Under the pieces are notes generated by a model. The model searched no databases and had not been told where the DNA came from. It saw nothing but the letters and a program-made list of their open reading frames with translations. Positions 55,501-64,000 of a DNA stretch of 64,000 bases are shown here, in pieces; position 1 is the first letter of the stretch, and each line of letters starts with the position of its first letter. Origin of the DNA: Comamonas antarctica (GTDB taxonomy: Bacteria > Pseudomonadota > Gammaproteobacteria > Burkholderiales > Burkholderiaceae_C); contig NZ_CP054840.1 of NCBI RefSeq assembly GCF_013363755.1, forward strand, positions 324,001 through 388,000, in the 5' to 3' direction. The translations under genes and the position numbers were made by a program.

Positions 55501-56451
55501 TCAGGACAGCTGGACCACCTGGACTCCCGGCAGCGTAGCAGCGGCCGGAAAGTCCTCATGATCGAACGCCATGTCGCCATCGGGGTTGGCAATGCCCGTG
55601 GCCTTGGCGTTCTTGAAATCATGCAGCTTGGGGTCCAGCATATGCGTGGTCACGACGTTCTGCATGGCGCGGAACATGTTCTCGATGCGGCCGGGGTGCT
55701 TCTTCTCCCACTCGCGCAGCATCTCGCCCACCGCCACGCGCTGCAGGCCGTCCTGGCTGCCGCAGAGGTTGCAGGGAATGATCGGGAAGTTCTGCGCCTT
55801 GGCCCAGCGCTCGGTGTCCTTCTCGGGCACATAGGCCAGCGGGCGGATCACCACATGCTTGCCGTCGTCGCTGACCAGCTTGGGCGGCATGCCCTTGATG
55901 CGGCCGCCGTAGAACATGTTGAGCAGCAGCGTCTGCAGGATGTCGTCGCGGTGGTGGCCCAGCGCGATCTTGGTGCAGCCCAGCTGGTCGGCCACCTTGT
56001 AGAGGATGGCGCGGCGCAGGCGGCTGCACAGGCCGCAGGTGGTCTTGCCTTCGGGAATGACGCGCTTGACGACGCTGTAGGTGTCCTGCGTCTCGATATG
56101 GAAGGGCACGCCCAGGCTTTCGAGGTACTCGGGCAGGATGTGGTCGGGAAAACCGGGCTGCTTCTGGTCGAGGTTGACGGCCACCAGCTCGAATTTCACG
56201 GGCGCGCGGCGCTGCATCTTCAGCAGGATGTCGAGCATGGTGTAGCTGTCCTTGCCGCCGGACATGCAGACCATGATCTTGTCGCCTTCCTCGATCATGT
56301 TGAAGTCGGTGATCGCGCGGCCGACTTCGCGGCACAGGCGCTTCTCGAGCTTGTGCTGCTCGCGTTCGATCTTGAGGCCCGCGGCCTTGCCGTCTTCCTT
56401 GGCGGCAGGCGCGTCGTCGATCCAGGAGTTGTGTTCTGTAGCGGTGTTCAT
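55501..56451 (-). CDS. ttcA: tRNA 2-thiocytidine biosynthesis protein TtcA
   Basis: A 316-residue PP-loop enzyme that thiolates cytidine 32 of certain tRNAs. The PP-loop [14 protein letters not shown] is near residue 65. The cysteines of the Fe-S site are in [11 protein letters not shown], and [12 protein letters not shown] is conserved. The [19 protein letters not shown] motif is diagnostic. I chose the ATG at 56451. It begins 7 bases after the second folB gene, as the last gene of the operon. Confidence 0.95.
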   Translation of the reverse strand: MNTATEHNSWIDDAPAAKEDGKAAGLKIEREQHKLEKRLCREVGRAITDFNMIEEGDKIMVCMSGGKDSYTMLDILLKMQRRAPVKFELVAVNLDQKQPGFPDHILPEYLESLGVPFHIETQDTYSVVKRVIPEGKTTCGLCSRLRRAILYKVADQLGCTKIALGHHRDDILQTLLLNMFYGGRIKGMPPKLVSDDGKHVVIRPLAYVPEKDTERWAKAQNFPIIPCNLCGSQDGLQRVAVGEMLREWEKKHPGRIENMFRAMQNVVTTHMLDPKLHDFKNAKATGIANPDGDMAFDHEDFPAAATLPGVQVVQLS

Positions 56452-56458
56452 CGGGGGC

Positions 56459-56833
56459 TCACCATTGGCCGGTTTCAATGCGGATGGCGACTTCACAGTC
56501 GTCGAAGATTTCCAGTTTGGCGATTTTCACGCGCACGCCGCGCACGCCGGGCAGCAGCATCAGGCGCTGGGCGAGCTTGCCGATCAGGCTCTCGAGCAGG
56601 TTGACATGCTCGGCCGTGCATTCGTCGATGATGATCTGGCGCACCTTGCGGTAGTCCAGCACATGGCCGATGTCGTCGTCCTTGGGGCGCAGGGCCTGCG
56701 GCCCCAGGTTCAGTTCGGCATCGACCTGGATCGGTTGGGGTGCGGTTTTCTCATGGGCAAGAATGCCCAGGTTGGCGTCAAATCGCAAACCGGTCAGGTT
56801 CAGGGTTTGGCTGCCCACAGCAGCTGAGGTCAT
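56459..56833 (-). CDS. Dihydroneopterin aldolase family protein (second copy)
   Basis: A 124-residue FolB/FolX-fold protein. It keeps a catalytic-type Glu ([11 protein letters not shown]) and a Lys in [10 protein letters not shown], but the KP-x-A motif of classical FolB is replaced. Starting Met overlaps the preceding folB stop as ATGA. It may be an epimerase-like or subunit paralogue of FolB rather than the main aldolase. Confidence 0.85.
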   Translation of the reverse strand: MTSAAVGSQTLNLTGLRFDANLGILAHEKTAPQPIQVDAELNLGPQALRPKDDDIGHVLDYRKVRQIIIDECTAEHVNLLESLIGKLAQRLMLLPGVRGVRVKIAKLEIFDDCEVAIRIETGQW

Positions 56834-57282
56834 GATGGAATGGAGAGAAGTTCAGCCGCGTCCGGCTTGATGGTGAAGACCTCGACCCCGACCGCGGCGC
56901 AGTCGGGATAGACGTCGGGCTTGCTGGTGGCCACGCGCGCCGCCACGACCTGTGGATGGGCCAGCAGCGTCTGCAGCAGCGCGTCGCACAGCGTCTCCTG
57001 CAGCGCGATATGTCCGCGCGCGACTTCGCGCAGCACGGCTTCGCGCACGAAGTCGTAGTCGACGACTTCATGCAGCGCATCGGCGCTGGGCGTGGTGGCG
57101 TGCAGCGGCACATACAGATCGATGTCGAAGCGCATGCGCTGCGGCGCGGCACGCTCGAAATCGTGGATGCCGATCGAAACCTGCTGCTCCAGCCCTTGCA
57201 GGAACAGCCGCCGGCAGCGCAGCAGGAGATCGTGCGCACCCAGGCGCGGCAAAGTATCGGTCATGGTGAAGGTCGAAGGCAT
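56830..57282 (-). CDS. folB: Dihydroneopterin aldolase (FolB)
   Basis: A 150-residue FolB that releases glycolaldehyde from 7,8-dihydroneopterin in folate synthesis. The QVSIGIHDFERAAPQRMRFDIDLYV strand pair, catalytic Glu in LQETLCDALL, and active-site Lys in VATSKPDVY are seen. A second Met at 57264 could be the start (144 residues). It is preceded by the FolM-like reductase after 22 bases and overlaps the second copy. Confidence 0.88.
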   Translation of the reverse strand: MPSTFTMTDTLPRLGAHDLLLRCRRLFLQGLEQQVSIGIHDFERAAPQRMRFDIDLYVPLHATTPSADALHEVVDYDFVREAVLREVARGHIALQETLCDALLQTLLAHPQVVAARVATSKPDVYPDCAAVGVEVFTIKPDAAELLSIPS

Positions 57283-57304
57283 GGGTGGACGGATCGGGCG
57301 CGAT

Positions 57305-58102
57305 TCACTCGATCATGAACATGACATCACGTTCCAACGGCACCAGATGCTGTCCATTGTCCACGCATAGCGTTATTCCTGTAATTGCCGGGTTTTCCGC
57401 GAAGAAGACGCCGGTCTGCGCGACATGGGCTGCGTCGAGCGGCGCGCGCAGCAGGTTCACGCGCGCCGCGCGGTCGTAATTGTCCTGGCTTTGCGGCCCG
57501 CTCGGGTACATCAACCCGGGCGCCAGCCCGACCACGCGCACATGGGGCGCCAGGGCCTGCGCCTGCAGCGCCACCGCGCGCTCGAGCGCGAGCTTGGAGA
57601 GCGTGTAGGAGAAGTAATCGGGATTCAGGTTGAAGACCTTCTGGTCCAGCACATGGATGGCAATGGGCCGCGCGCTGCCGGCCGCGGGTGGTCGCGCCCG
57701 TTCGTGCGCCTGCCAGCGCCCCGCCCAGTCGCTGGCCAGCAGCAAGGGCGACAAGGTGTTGGTATGCAGCTGGCGGTCGACGCGCGCCAGGTCGGTGCCG
57801 AAGTCGGCGGCATTGTCGGGCTCGAACAGCGAGGCGTTGTTGACCAGCGCCCGGGGCAGGGTGCCGCAGGCGGCGTAGACCTGGTCGAGCAGCGGCGCCA
57901 CCGCGCCGCGGTCGCTCAGGTCGGCCTGGAAGGCCAGCGCCTGCACGCCCAGCGTGCGCGCCTCGGCGCAGGTGGCTTCGGCGGCATCGCGGCTGTGCAG
58001 GTAGTGGCAGGCGATATTCCAGCCGGCGCGCGCGAACGCCAGGCAGAATTCGCGCCCCAGGCGCAGGCCGCCGCCCGTGATCAATACCCAGCGCTGATGC
58101 AT
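57305..58102 (-). CDS. SDR-family oxidoreductase, FolM/pteridine-reductase-like
   Basis: A 265-residue short-chain dehydrogenase. The cofactor loop is TGGGLRLGRE, where the Arg suggests NADPH. NNASLFEP is the NNAG-like element, and the catalytic Tyr/Lys are in YTLSK. The motif set and folB neighbours suggest reduction of dihydrofolate or dihydromonapterin, replacing or supporting FolA. The C-terminus QHLVPLERDVMFMIE is characteristic of the Burkholderiales group. I chose the ATG at 58102. It is divergent from the methyltransferase gene. Confidence 0.85.
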   Translation of the reverse strand: MHQRWVLITGGGLRLGREFCLAFARAGWNIACHYLHSRDAAEATCAEARTLGVQALAFQADLSDRGAVAPLLDQVYAACGTLPRALVNNASLFEPDNAADFGTDLARVDRQLHTNTLSPLLLASDWAGRWQAHERARPPAAGSARPIAIHVLDQKVFNLNPDYFSYTLSKLALERAVALQAQALAPHVRVVGLAPGLMYPSGPQSQDNYDRAARVNLLRAPLDAAHVAQTGVFFAENPAITGITLCVDNGQHLVPLERDVMFMIE

Positions 58103-58209
58103 GCAAGTTCCTCGATGTGTTGCGGGCCGGCGCACGGAGATTGCGCGCCGGAAAATGGCAACCGGCAATTACAGCCGAAAATGGCGGCTTGTTGCCGGAA
58201 AGAAGACCC

Positions 58210-59328
58210 ATGACGGACCGTAATGAATCCAGTAGTGAAAGCAGTAGTGCAAGTTTATCGGCGGCGCTGAGCCAGCAGATCCGCACGCGCATCGAGGCCG
58301 CGGGCGGCTGGCTGGGGTTCGACAGCTTCATGGCGCTGGCCCTCTACAGCCCGGGCCTGGGCTATTACGCCAACGAGCGCCCCAAGTTCGGCAACATGCC
58401 CGCTTCGGGCAGCGATTTCGTCACCGCGCCGGAGATCTCGCCCGCCTTCGGCCGGCTGCTGGCCGCGCAGGTCGCCGAAGCGCTGGAGCGCACCGGCACG
58501 CGCGAAGTCTGGGAGTTCGGCGCGGGCACGGGCGCGCTGGCCGAGCAGCTGCTGGGCGCGCTCGGCGACCAGGTCGAACGCTACACCATTGTCGACCTGT
58601 CGGGCAGCCTGCGCGCGCGCCAGAAGGAGCGCCTCGCGCCATTCGCCCACAAGCTGCACTGGGCCGATGCGCTGCCGCAAGCCATCGAAGGCGTGGTGGT
58701 GGGCAACGAAGTGCTCGATGCCATGCCGGTGCAGCTGCTGATGCGCAAGAAGGGCGAGTGGTTCGAACGCGGCGTCGTCTGGAACGACGGCTTCGGCTGG
58801 GAGGACCGGCCCACCACGCTGCGCCCGCCGCTCGAGATCGACGGCCCGCAGGACTATCTGACCGAAATCCACGCCCAGGGCGAGGCCTTCGTGCGCACGC
58901 TGGGCGAGCGCCTGGTGCGCGGCGCGGCGTTTCTCATCGACTATGGCTTCGGCGAGGACGAGTATTACCACCCGCAGCGCCACATGGGTACGCTGGTATG
59001 CCACCGCGCGCACCGCATGGATGACGATCCGCTGGTCGACCTGGGCCTCAAGGACATCACCGCCCACGTCAATTTCACCGGCATTGCCGTGGCCGCGCAG
59101 GAAGCCGGCATGGATCTGCTGGGCTACACCACGCAGGCGCATTTCCTGATCAATTGCGGCCTGCTGCAGCAACTCGAGCAGATGCCCCAGGGCGCGCGCG
59201 CCATGGCCGCCAAGCTGATGATGGAGCATGAAATGGGCGAGCTGTTCAAGGTCATCGGACTGAGCCGCGGCGTCGAGCCCTGGCCCGCACTGGGCTTCGT
59301 GCAGGGCGACCGCACGCACCGGCTGTGA
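58210..59328 (+). CDS. SAM-dependent methyltransferase (NDUFAF7/COG1565 type)
   Basis: A 372-residue class I methyltransferase related to mitochondrial NDUFAF7. The N-terminal SFMALALYSPGLGYYANERPKFG segment, the SDFVTAPEISPAFGRLLAAQ motif, the SAM loop WEFGAGTGALAEQLL and VVGNEVLDAMPVQLL are all family features. NDUFAF7 methylates an Arg of a complex I subunit; the bacterial target is unknown. The first 17 residues are a Ser-rich tract. It is followed by DUF2905 after 13 bases. Confidence 0.9.
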   Translation: MTDRNESSSESSSASLSAALSQQIRTRIEAAGGWLGFDSFMALALYSPGLGYYANERPKFGNMPASGSDFVTAPEISPAFGRLLAAQVAEALERTGTREVWEFGAGTGALAEQLLGALGDQVERYTIVDLSGSLRARQKERLAPFAHKLHWADALPQAIEGVVVGNEVLDAMPVQLLMRKKGEWFERGVVWNDGFGWEDRPTTLRPPLEIDGPQDYLTEIHAQGEAFVRTLGERLVRGAAFLIDYGFGEDEYYHPQRHMGTLVCHRAHRMDDDPLVDLGLKDITAHVNFTGIAVAAQEAGMDLLGYTTQAHFLINCGLLQQLEQMPQGARAMAAKLMMEHEMGELFKVIGLSRGVEPWPALGFVQGDRTHRL

Positions 59329-59341
59329 GCAGGGGCTGCGC

Positions 59342-59536
59342 ATGATCCGCTGGCTGATCATCATCTTTCTGGCGCTGCTGCTGATCAACGGGTTGTCGAA
59401 CCTGCTTGAGCGCATCGGGCTGGGCCGCCTGCCGGGCGACCTGCGCTTTCGCCTCTTCGGCCGGCAGATCTTCCTGCCGTTTGCCAGCACCGTGCTGCTG
59501 AGCGTCATTGCGGCGCTGATCGCGAAGTTCGTCTAG
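59342..59536 (+). CDS. DUF2905-family small membrane protein
   Basis: A 64-residue protein with two hydrophobic helices (about 4-18 and 46-62) around a conserved loop (LERIGLGRLPGDLRFRLFGRQIFLPFAST), as expected for DUF2905. Function is unknown. The stop codon TAG is formed at the boundary with a MITE-like element: its G is the first base of the terminal repeat, so the original C-terminus may have differed. Confidence 0.9.
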   Translation: MIRWLIIIFLALLLINGLSNLLERIGLGRLPGDLRFRLFGRQIFLPFASTVLLSVIAALIAKFV

Positions 59537-59697
59537 GGATCCTCTGCATAAACCTCGCGAGACGGTGGTAGCGCGGATCGGGATGGCCGCAAGGCGCCTT
59601 TTTGCAGCCAATAGCTAGGCTATTGGCAAGAAAAGCAACGCCGCGGACCGCCCGAGCCGTGCTGCCAACGGCCGCAGGGATTTGTGCAGAGGATCCC
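59536..59697. mobile_element. MITE-like element, about 160 bases
   Basis: Terminal inverted repeats: GGGATCCTCTGCATAAACC at 59536-59554 and, reversed, GGGATCCTCTGCACAAATCC at 59678-59697 (about 17 of 19 matched). No coding capacity. A 9-bp perfect internal stem (GCCAATAGC/GCTATTGGC, 59607-59627) lies near the centre. Flanks CTAG and CCAG differ by one base, so a CTAG-type target duplication is possible but unproven. Probably mobilised by an IS whose transposase lies elsewhere. Confidence 0.7.
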
Positions 59698-59777
59698 CAG
59701 GCTTGAAGACGGCGGGTCTGCCCAGAGATAGGGGCCATGGCTGCGGCCAGCTTCCCATTCCACGACAAAGGCGCCCC

Positions 59778-60212
59778 ATGTCCGATTCCCTGCATTTCGT
59801 CTGCCCCCATTGCCACACCACCAACCGCGTCGCGCGCGAGCAGCTGGGCAATGCGCCCGACTGCGGCAGCTGCCACCAGCCATTGGTCACGGGCGAGCCC
59901 GTGGCGCTGGATGCGGCGAGCTTTGCAAAACATGTGGGGCGCAGCCAGGTGCCGGTGGTCGTCGACTTCTGGGCGCCCTGGTGCGGGCCGTGCCGCAGCA
60001 TGGCGCCGGCCTTTGCGCAGGCGGCCCGGGCGCTCGCGCCCGAAGTGCAGCTGGCCAAGCTCGATACCGAAGCCCACCCGCAGGCCGCCGCGCCCTACAA
60101 CATCCGCAGCATTCCCACGATGGTGGTGTTTCGCGATGGCAAGGAACTGGGCCGGATCTCGGGCGCGATGGGCGCCGCGGACATCGAGCGCTGGGTGCGC
60201 TCAGTGGTCTGA
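59778..60212 (+). CDS. trxC: Thioredoxin 2 (TrxC)
   Basis: A 144-residue zinc thioredoxin. The N-terminal zinc ribbon has Cys9/Cys12 and Cys29/Cys32. The active site WCGPC is at 68-72, and cis-Pro in RSIPTMVVF. It reduces cytosolic disulfides and is usually part of oxidative-stress defence. The ATG at 59778 is fixed by the zinc ribbon. The MITE-like element ends 80 bases upstream and may affect its promoter. The 3' end overlaps the convergent DUF779 gene by 12 bases. Confidence 0.96.
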   Translation: MSDSLHFVCPHCHTTNRVAREQLGNAPDCGSCHQPLVTGEPVALDAASFAKHVGRSQVPVVVDFWAPWCGPCRSMAPAFAQAARALAPEVQLAKLDTEAHPQAAAPYNIRSIPTMVVFRDGKELGRISGAMGAADIERWVRSVV

Positions 60213-60599
60213 GCGCTGCGGCGGCGTTGCCTCGCCCTGGGCCTCGAGTTCCGCCAGTTCCGCGTCGGTGAACACGCGCGAGCGCGTATGGAAGCTCTTG
60301 CCCTCCGGGCCTTCGAGCGAGAAGGTGCCGCCGCCGTGGCCGTCGATCACGTCGATGATCAACTGCGTGTGGCGCCAGCTCGCATACTGCGAGCGGCTGA
60401 TGAAGAACGGGCAGCCGCCGATCTCGCCGAGATAGACATCGCCTGGGCCCGTGGTCAGCTCGCCCAGCAGATAGCAATTGGCCGCGCTGTTGTCGCAGCA
60501 GCCGCCCGACTGATGGAACATCAGCCCCGGGCCGTGCTTTTTCTTCAGCTCGGCGATCAGCGCTTCGGCGGCGGGTGTGGCAATGACGGGTTGGACCAT
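60201..60599 (-). CDS. DUF779-family protein
   Basis: A 132-residue protein of DUF779, commonly encoded beside acetaldehyde-type aldehyde dehydrogenases. Conserved Cys lie in MFHQSGGCCDNSAANC (Cys34, Cys35, Cys42) and GGCPFFISRSQY. The ELIIDVIDGHGGGTFSLE-like segment ends the domain. It may bind metal or assist the dehydrogenase; no activity is established. It lies 105 bases after the aldehyde dehydrogenase on the same strand. Confidence 0.88.
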   Translation of the reverse strand: MVQPVIATPAAEALIAELKKKHGPGLMFHQSGGCCDNSAANCYLLGELTTGPGDVYLGEIGGCPFFISRSQYASWRHTQLIIDVIDGHGGGTFSLEGPEGKSFHTRSRVFTDAELAELEAQGEATPPQRSDH

Positions 60600-60610
60600 G
60601 GCGGGTTTCC

Positions 60611-60673
60611 TTGACAGGCTCACCACGCATGAACGTATCGACCGTTCGTCCTGAGCCCGTCGAAGGATGAACG
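60611..60673. repeat. Comamonadaceae dispersed repeat (copy 5)
   Basis: TTGACAGGCTCACCACGCAT (60611-60630, continuing GAACG) faces CCGTTCGTCCTGAGCCCGTC (60642-60661, continuing GAAGGATGAACGG). The halves are inverted relative to each other and can fold. It separates the aldehyde dehydrogenase and DUF779 genes. Confidence 0.85.
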
Positions 60674-60704
60674 GCCTGCTCCCCAGCGCAGGGCTCCTGG
60701 CCCC

Positions 60705-62225
60705 TTAGAAAAACCCCAGCTTGTTCTCGCTGTAGCTCACCAGCAGGTTCTTCGTCTGCTGGTAGTGGTTCAGCATCATCTTGTGGTTCTCGCGCCCCAG
60801 GCCCGACTCCTTGTAGCCGCCAAAGGCTGCGTGGGCAGGGTAGTGGTGGTAGCAGTTGGTCCAGACGCGGCCGGCCTTGATCGCGCGGCCCATGCGGTAG
60901 GCGACGTTGCCATTGCGGCTCCACACGCCCGCGCCCAGGCCGTAGAGCGTGTCGTTGGCCAGCTCCAGCGCCTCGGCTTCGTCCTTGAAGGTGGTCACGG
61001 CCAGCACCGGGCCGAAGATCTCCTCCTGGAAGATGCGCATCTTGTTGTGGCCCTTGAACAGCGTCGGCTGCACGTAGTAGCCGCCCTCGAGCTCGCCGCC
61101 CAGCTGCGCGCGCTCGCCGCCGCACAGCACTTCGGCGCCTTCCTGCCTGCCCAGGTCCAGGTACGACAGGATCTTGGTCATCTGCTCCTGGCTGGCCTGC
61201 GCGCCCATCATCGAGTCGGTATCCAGCGGATTGCCATGCTGGATCGCGGCCACGCGGCGCAGCACCTTTTCCATGAAGCGGTCGTAGATCGATTCCTGGA
61301 TCAGCGCGCGCGACGGGCAGGTGCAGACCTCGCCCTGGTTGAACGCGAACAGCACCATGCCTTCGATGGCCTTGTCGAGAAACGCATCGTCCTGGTCCAT
61401 GACATCGGCAAAGAAGATGTTGGGCGACTTGCCGCCCAGCTCCAGCGTTGCCGGGATCAGGCTGTTGGCCGCGGCCTGGGCAATCACCCGGCCGGTGCTG
61501 GTCGAGCCCGTGAACGCTATTTTGGCTATGCGCTTGCTGGTTGCAAGGGGCATGCCGGCCTCGCGGCCAAAGCCGTTGACGATGTTGAGCACACCCGGCG
61601 GCAGCAGGTCGGCGATCAGGCCGGCCAGCACCAGGATGCTGACGGGTGTCGATTCCGCGGGCTTGAGCACCACGCAGTTGCCTGCGGCCAGCGCCGGCGC
61701 AAGCTTCCACGCCGCCATCAGGATGGGGAAGTTCCAGGGGATGATCTGCCCGACCACGCCCAGCGGCTCGTGGTAGTGGTAGGCCACGGTGTCGCCATCG
61801 ATCTCGCTGATGCCGCCTTCCTGGGTGCGGATGGCGCCGGCGAAATAGCGGAAGTGGTCGGCCGACAGCGGAATGTCGGCATTGAGCGTCTCGCGGATGG
61901 CCTTGCCGTTGTCCACGGTCTCGACATAGGCCAGCAATTCGCGGTTGGCATCGATGCGGTCGGCGATCTTCAGCAGGATCTGGCTGCGCTCGGTGGCCGA
62001 AGTCTTGCCCCAGGCATCGGCCGCTGCATGCGCGGCATCGAGTGCCTTCTCGATATCGGCGGCCGTGCCGCGTGCGGCCTGGGTGTAGACCTTGCCGGTG
62101 ATCGGCGTGACCACGTCGAAATACGCGCCACCCGCGGGCGGCACCCATTGCCCGCCGATGAAGTTGTCGTATTTGGGCTGGTAGCGGTGCAGGGCGTCGG
62201 CGGAGCCGGGGGGCGCGTATTGCAT
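60705..62225 (-). CDS. NAD-dependent aldehyde dehydrogenase (AldB/ExaC type)
   Basis: A 506-residue ALDH. The NAD fold includes [23 protein letters not shown] and the FTGST nucleotide loop. Catalytic Glu is in LELGGKSPN, and catalytic Cys in [12 protein letters not shown], the AldB/AcoD/ExaC subgroup signature for acetaldehyde and similar short aldehydes. I chose the ATG at 62225 because AAGGAG lies 8 bases upstream. The partner DUF779 gene follows, and an iron-containing alcohol dehydrogenase starts upstream beyond cca, so ethanol-type oxidation is plausible. Confidence 0.94.
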   Translation of the reverse strand: MQYAPPGSADALHRYQPKYDNFIGGQWVPPAGGAYFDVVTPITGKVYTQAARGTAADIEKALDAAHAAADAWGKTSATERSQILLKIADRIDANRELLAYVETVDNGKAIRETLNADIPLSADHFRYFAGAIRTQEGGISEIDGDTVAYHYHEPLGVVGQIIPWNFPILMAAWKLAPALAAGNCVVLKPAESTPVSILVLAGLIADLLPPGVLNIVNGFGREAGMPLATSKRIAKIAFTGSTSTGRVIAQAAANSLIPATLELGGKSPNIFFADVMDQDDAFLDKAIEGMVLFAFNQGEVCTCPSRALIQESIYDRFMEKVLRRVAAIQHGNPLDTDSMMGAQASQEQMTKILSYLDLGRQEGAEVLCGGERAQLGGELEGGYYVQPTLFKGHNKMRIFQEEIFGPVLAVTTFKDEAEALELANDTLYGLGAGVWSRNGNVAYRMGRAIKAGRVWTNCYHHYPAHAAFGGYKESGLGRENHKMMLNHYQQTKNLLVSYSENKLGFF

Positions 62226-62297
62226 GGACTTGTCTCCTTGAAAAAGGTGGAACAGACAAGGCATGTTCGGTCGAATCCCATCAATTCGACCTGCGGA

Positions 62298-63554
62298 TTA
62301 CCCTAGTCCTATTGAAAGCCAGCGCTGTATCGCCTGCGTGCGCGCCTGCGCCACGGCCTCGCCGATGGCTTTGCCGGTGCGGCCCTGGGCCACGGCCGCG
62401 GCCGCGACTTCGGCGGTGGACACGGCCAGCGCCTGATCGAGCGCCGCCTGCAGGCGCGCGCGCGGCGCATAGTCGCGGTCTTCGAGGCCCAGCCGGCCGC
62501 GCGCGTCGCACTCGCAGGCCAGCAGCGCCAACGCAAAGCGCGCCGGCTGGCGGATGGCGTCGCAGCGCTCGAACAGCCGCATCAGCGCCGCCGCGTTCAG
62601 GTCGCCGCTGCGGTGGATGTTGCCATGCTCGCGCGCCACCACGTCGGCCAGTTCGCGGCAGTCGTTGGGCACGCGCAAGCGCTCGCCGACCTGCCTTGCG
62701 AGCCGCGCGCTGCGCTGCTCATGGCCGATATGGCGCGGCAGCACGTCGGCGGGCGTCGTGCCCTTGCCCAGGTCATGCACCAGGCAGGCGTAGCGCACGC
62801 TCAGCGGCGCGTTCAGGCGCGCGGCCTGCTGCAGCACCATCAGCAGATGCACGCCGGTATCGACCTCGGGGTGGTATTCGGCGCGCTGCGGCACGCCCCA
62901 CAGGCGCGCGACCTCGGGCAGCAGCACCTCGAGCGCGCCGCAGTCGCGCAGCACTTCGAGCATGCGGTCGGGCGCGGCCTCCATCAGGCCGCGCGCCAGT
63001 TCCTGCCACACGCGCTCGGGCACGAGGTGGTCGGCCTCGCCGGCCTCGACCATCTCGCGCATCAGCGCCATGGTTTCGGGCGCGACGCGGAAATCGGCAA
63101 AGCGCGCCGCGAAGCGCGCCACGCGCAGGATGCGCACCGGATCCTCGCGGAAGGCATCGGTCACATGGCGCAGCAGCCTGGCCTCCAGGTCGCGCCGGCC
63201 GCCATAGGGGTCGCTGAGGGCGCCGCTTTGCGGCCAACCCGCGGGCGCGGCCATGGCGTTGATCGTCAGGTCGCGCCGCGCCAGGTCTTCCTCCAGCGTC
63301 ACATCGGGCGAGGACTGCACCACGAAGCCGCGGTAGCCGCGGCCGCTCTTGCGCTCGGTGCGTGCCAGCGCGTATTCCTCGTGGGTTTCGGGATGCAGGA
63401 AGACCGGAAAGTCGCGGCCCACGGGCTGGAAGCCCCGGGCCGCCATGTCTTCGGGCGTGGCGCCCACCACGACCCAGTCACGGTCGTGCACCGGGCGGCC
63501 CAGCAACTGGTCGCGCACCGCGCCACCGACCATGAGGATTTGAATGGAGCTCAT
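62298..63554 (-). CDS. cca: Multifunctional CCA tRNA nucleotidyltransferase
   Basis: A 418-residue class II CCA-adding enzyme with an HD domain. GGAVRD (10-15) and DRDWVVVG carry the nucleotidyltransferase acidic pair. [10 protein letters not shown] and the [16 protein letters not shown] template helix follow. The HD domain ([16 protein letters not shown]) provides phosphatase/phosphodiesterase activities as in E. coli. The ATG at 63554 is fixed by [15 protein letters not shown]. It adds or repairs the CCA end of tRNAs. Confidence 0.96.
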   Translation of the reverse strand: MSSIQILMVGGAVRDQLLGRPVHDRDWVVVGATPEDMAARGFQPVGRDFPVFLHPETHEEYALARTERKSGRGYRGFVVQSSPDVTLEEDLARRDLTINAMAAPAGWPQSGALSDPYGGRRDLEARLLRHVTDAFREDPVRILRVARFAARFADFRVAPETMALMREMVEAGEADHLVPERVWQELARGLMEAAPDRMLEVLRDCGALEVLLPEVARLWGVPQRAEYHPEVDTGVHLLMVLQQAARLNAPLSVRYACLVHDLGKGTTPADVLPRHIGHEQRSARLARQVGERLRVPNDCRELADVVAREHGNIHRSGDLNAAALMRLFERCDAIRQPARFALALLACECDARGRLGLEDRDYAPRARLQAALDQALAVSTAEVAAAAVAQGRTGKAIGEAVAQARTQAIQRWLSIGLG

Positions 63555-63595
63555 GCGCCAAGTGTCGCCGGATTCGGCAACCCTGGCAGCCAATC

Positions 63596-64000
63596 TCAGA
63601 ACGCAGCCGAGTAGATTGCCAGCGCGTCGTCCACGGTCAGCGGGCGCGGGTTGTTCATCAGCAGGCGTTCCTGCAGCATGGCATCCGTGGCCAGCGTGGC
63701 GAGCATATCCTCGGCGACGCCATGGTCGCGCAGGCGCATCGGCAGCGCGGTTCTTTCGATCAGCGCCAGGATGTGGGCAATGAAGCCTGCCGCGCGCTCG
63801 GCGGTGGTGCCGGTCTGCGCCAGGCCCAGGGCCGCGCCCAGCTCGGCATAGCCATCGGGATGCGTGTGGGCATTGAAGCGCAGCACATGCGGCAGCACCA
63901 GCGCATTGGTCAAGCCGTGGGGCAGGTGGTAGCGCCCGCCCAGCGGGTAGGCCAGCGCGTGCACCGCGGCCACGGGCGCATTGGCAAACGCCTGGCCGGC
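63596..64000 (-). CDS. Iron-containing alcohol dehydrogenase, C-terminal part (5' end outside window)
   Basis: The last 134 residues of a group III Fe-ADH. The iron ligands are in [30 protein letters not shown]. The remainder has helical [27 protein letters not shown] and ends [20 protein letters not shown], as in family members. The frame stays open to the window edge, so the gene continues beyond 64000. It oxidises or reduces alcohols with NAD; substrate unknown. Confidence 0.92.
   Translation of the reverse strand, partial: AGQAFANAPVAAVHALAYPLGGRYHLPHGLTNALVLPHVLRFNAHTHPDGYAELGAALGLAQTGTTAERAAGFIAHILALIERTALPMRLRDHGVAEDMLATLATDAMLQERLLMNNPRPLTVDDALAIYSAAF

Noticed and set aside
59536..59697. 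Complete insertion sequence
   Set aside because: The element has no coding capacity for a transposase; it is only MITE-sized.

Overview
The window is high-GC DNA from a betaproteobacterium, most likely a member of the Comamonadaceae (Burkholderiales; Acidovorax/Comamonas/Delftia type). The reasons are three orphan Bug/TctC-type periplasmic receptors, the family-typical gene sets (liv transporter with acyl-CoA ligases, phoH-ybeY, ruvAB, folB-ttcA) and a short dispersed repeat with a CCTTCGACAGGCTCAGG core that is common in Comamonadaceae intergenic DNA. About 60 protein genes are supported. No tRNA, rRNA, CRISPR array, prophage or complete insertion sequence was recognised.

Layout. 1-2.8 kb: end of a DUF1254/DUF1214 protein and a large type I arylsulfatase. 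2.8-3.8 kb: Bug receptor. 4.0-12.5 kb (minus): a seven-gene operon of long-chain acyl-CoA synthetase, LivG, LivH, LivM, a periplasmic binding protein, LivF and a phenylacetate-CoA-ligase-like protein, with a divergent Crp/Fnr-type regulator at 12.7 kb. 13.6-18 kb: an RluF/RluB-type pseudouridine synthase with a long Arg/Gly/Asp-rich tail, HtpG, and a Gly/Val-repeat lipoprotein. 18-19.1 kb: SrkA-like kinase. 19.1-23.1 kb: an IclR regulator divergent from HMG-CoA-lyase, CoA-transferase and Bug genes, which looks like a complete uptake/activation/cleavage module for a branched hydroxy-dicarboxylate. 23.1-26 kb: 3-hydroxybutyryl-CoA dehydrogenase, an orphan small gene in an AT-richer pocket, and purT. 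26-30.1 kb (minus): GGDEF/EAL protein, amn and tag, tightly packed. 30.2-33.8 kb: dbpA, a CDF transporter, dtd and a TSUP permease. 34-37.4 kb: a repeat cluster, ybeY-phoH and ruvAB. 37.3-41.1 kb: a YhhN protein, a truncated M20 amidohydrolase, an N-carbamoyl-D-amino-acid-hydrolase-like enzyme and a phosphoribosyltransferase. 41.1-44.3 kb: a lipoprotein, a TerC/CBS/CorC protein, YqaE and a histidine phosphatase. 44.5-51.5 kb: a peptide-type ABC importer with two tandem paralogous binding proteins, two permeases and a fused double ATPase. 51.5-54.7 kb: fumarylacetoacetase plus Bug receptor under a divergent IclR. 54.7-58.1 kb: DUF4136 lipoprotein, ttcA, two folB paralogues and a FolM-like reductase. 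58.2-64 kb: SAM methyltransferase, DUF2905, a MITE-like element, trxC, a DUF779/aldehyde dehydrogenase pair, cca and the end of an iron-containing alcohol dehydrogenase.

I found no clear new multi-gene system. The points most worth a second look are: a Shine-Dalgarno-sequestering hairpin before the TerC gene; an amidohydrolase whose 5' end is lost exactly at a dispersed repeat; a MITE-like element whose terminal repeat supplies part of a stop codon; the IclR module with a near-perfect operator; a GGDEF/EAL-amn-tag operon; and an orphan helical protein in AT-rich DNA.
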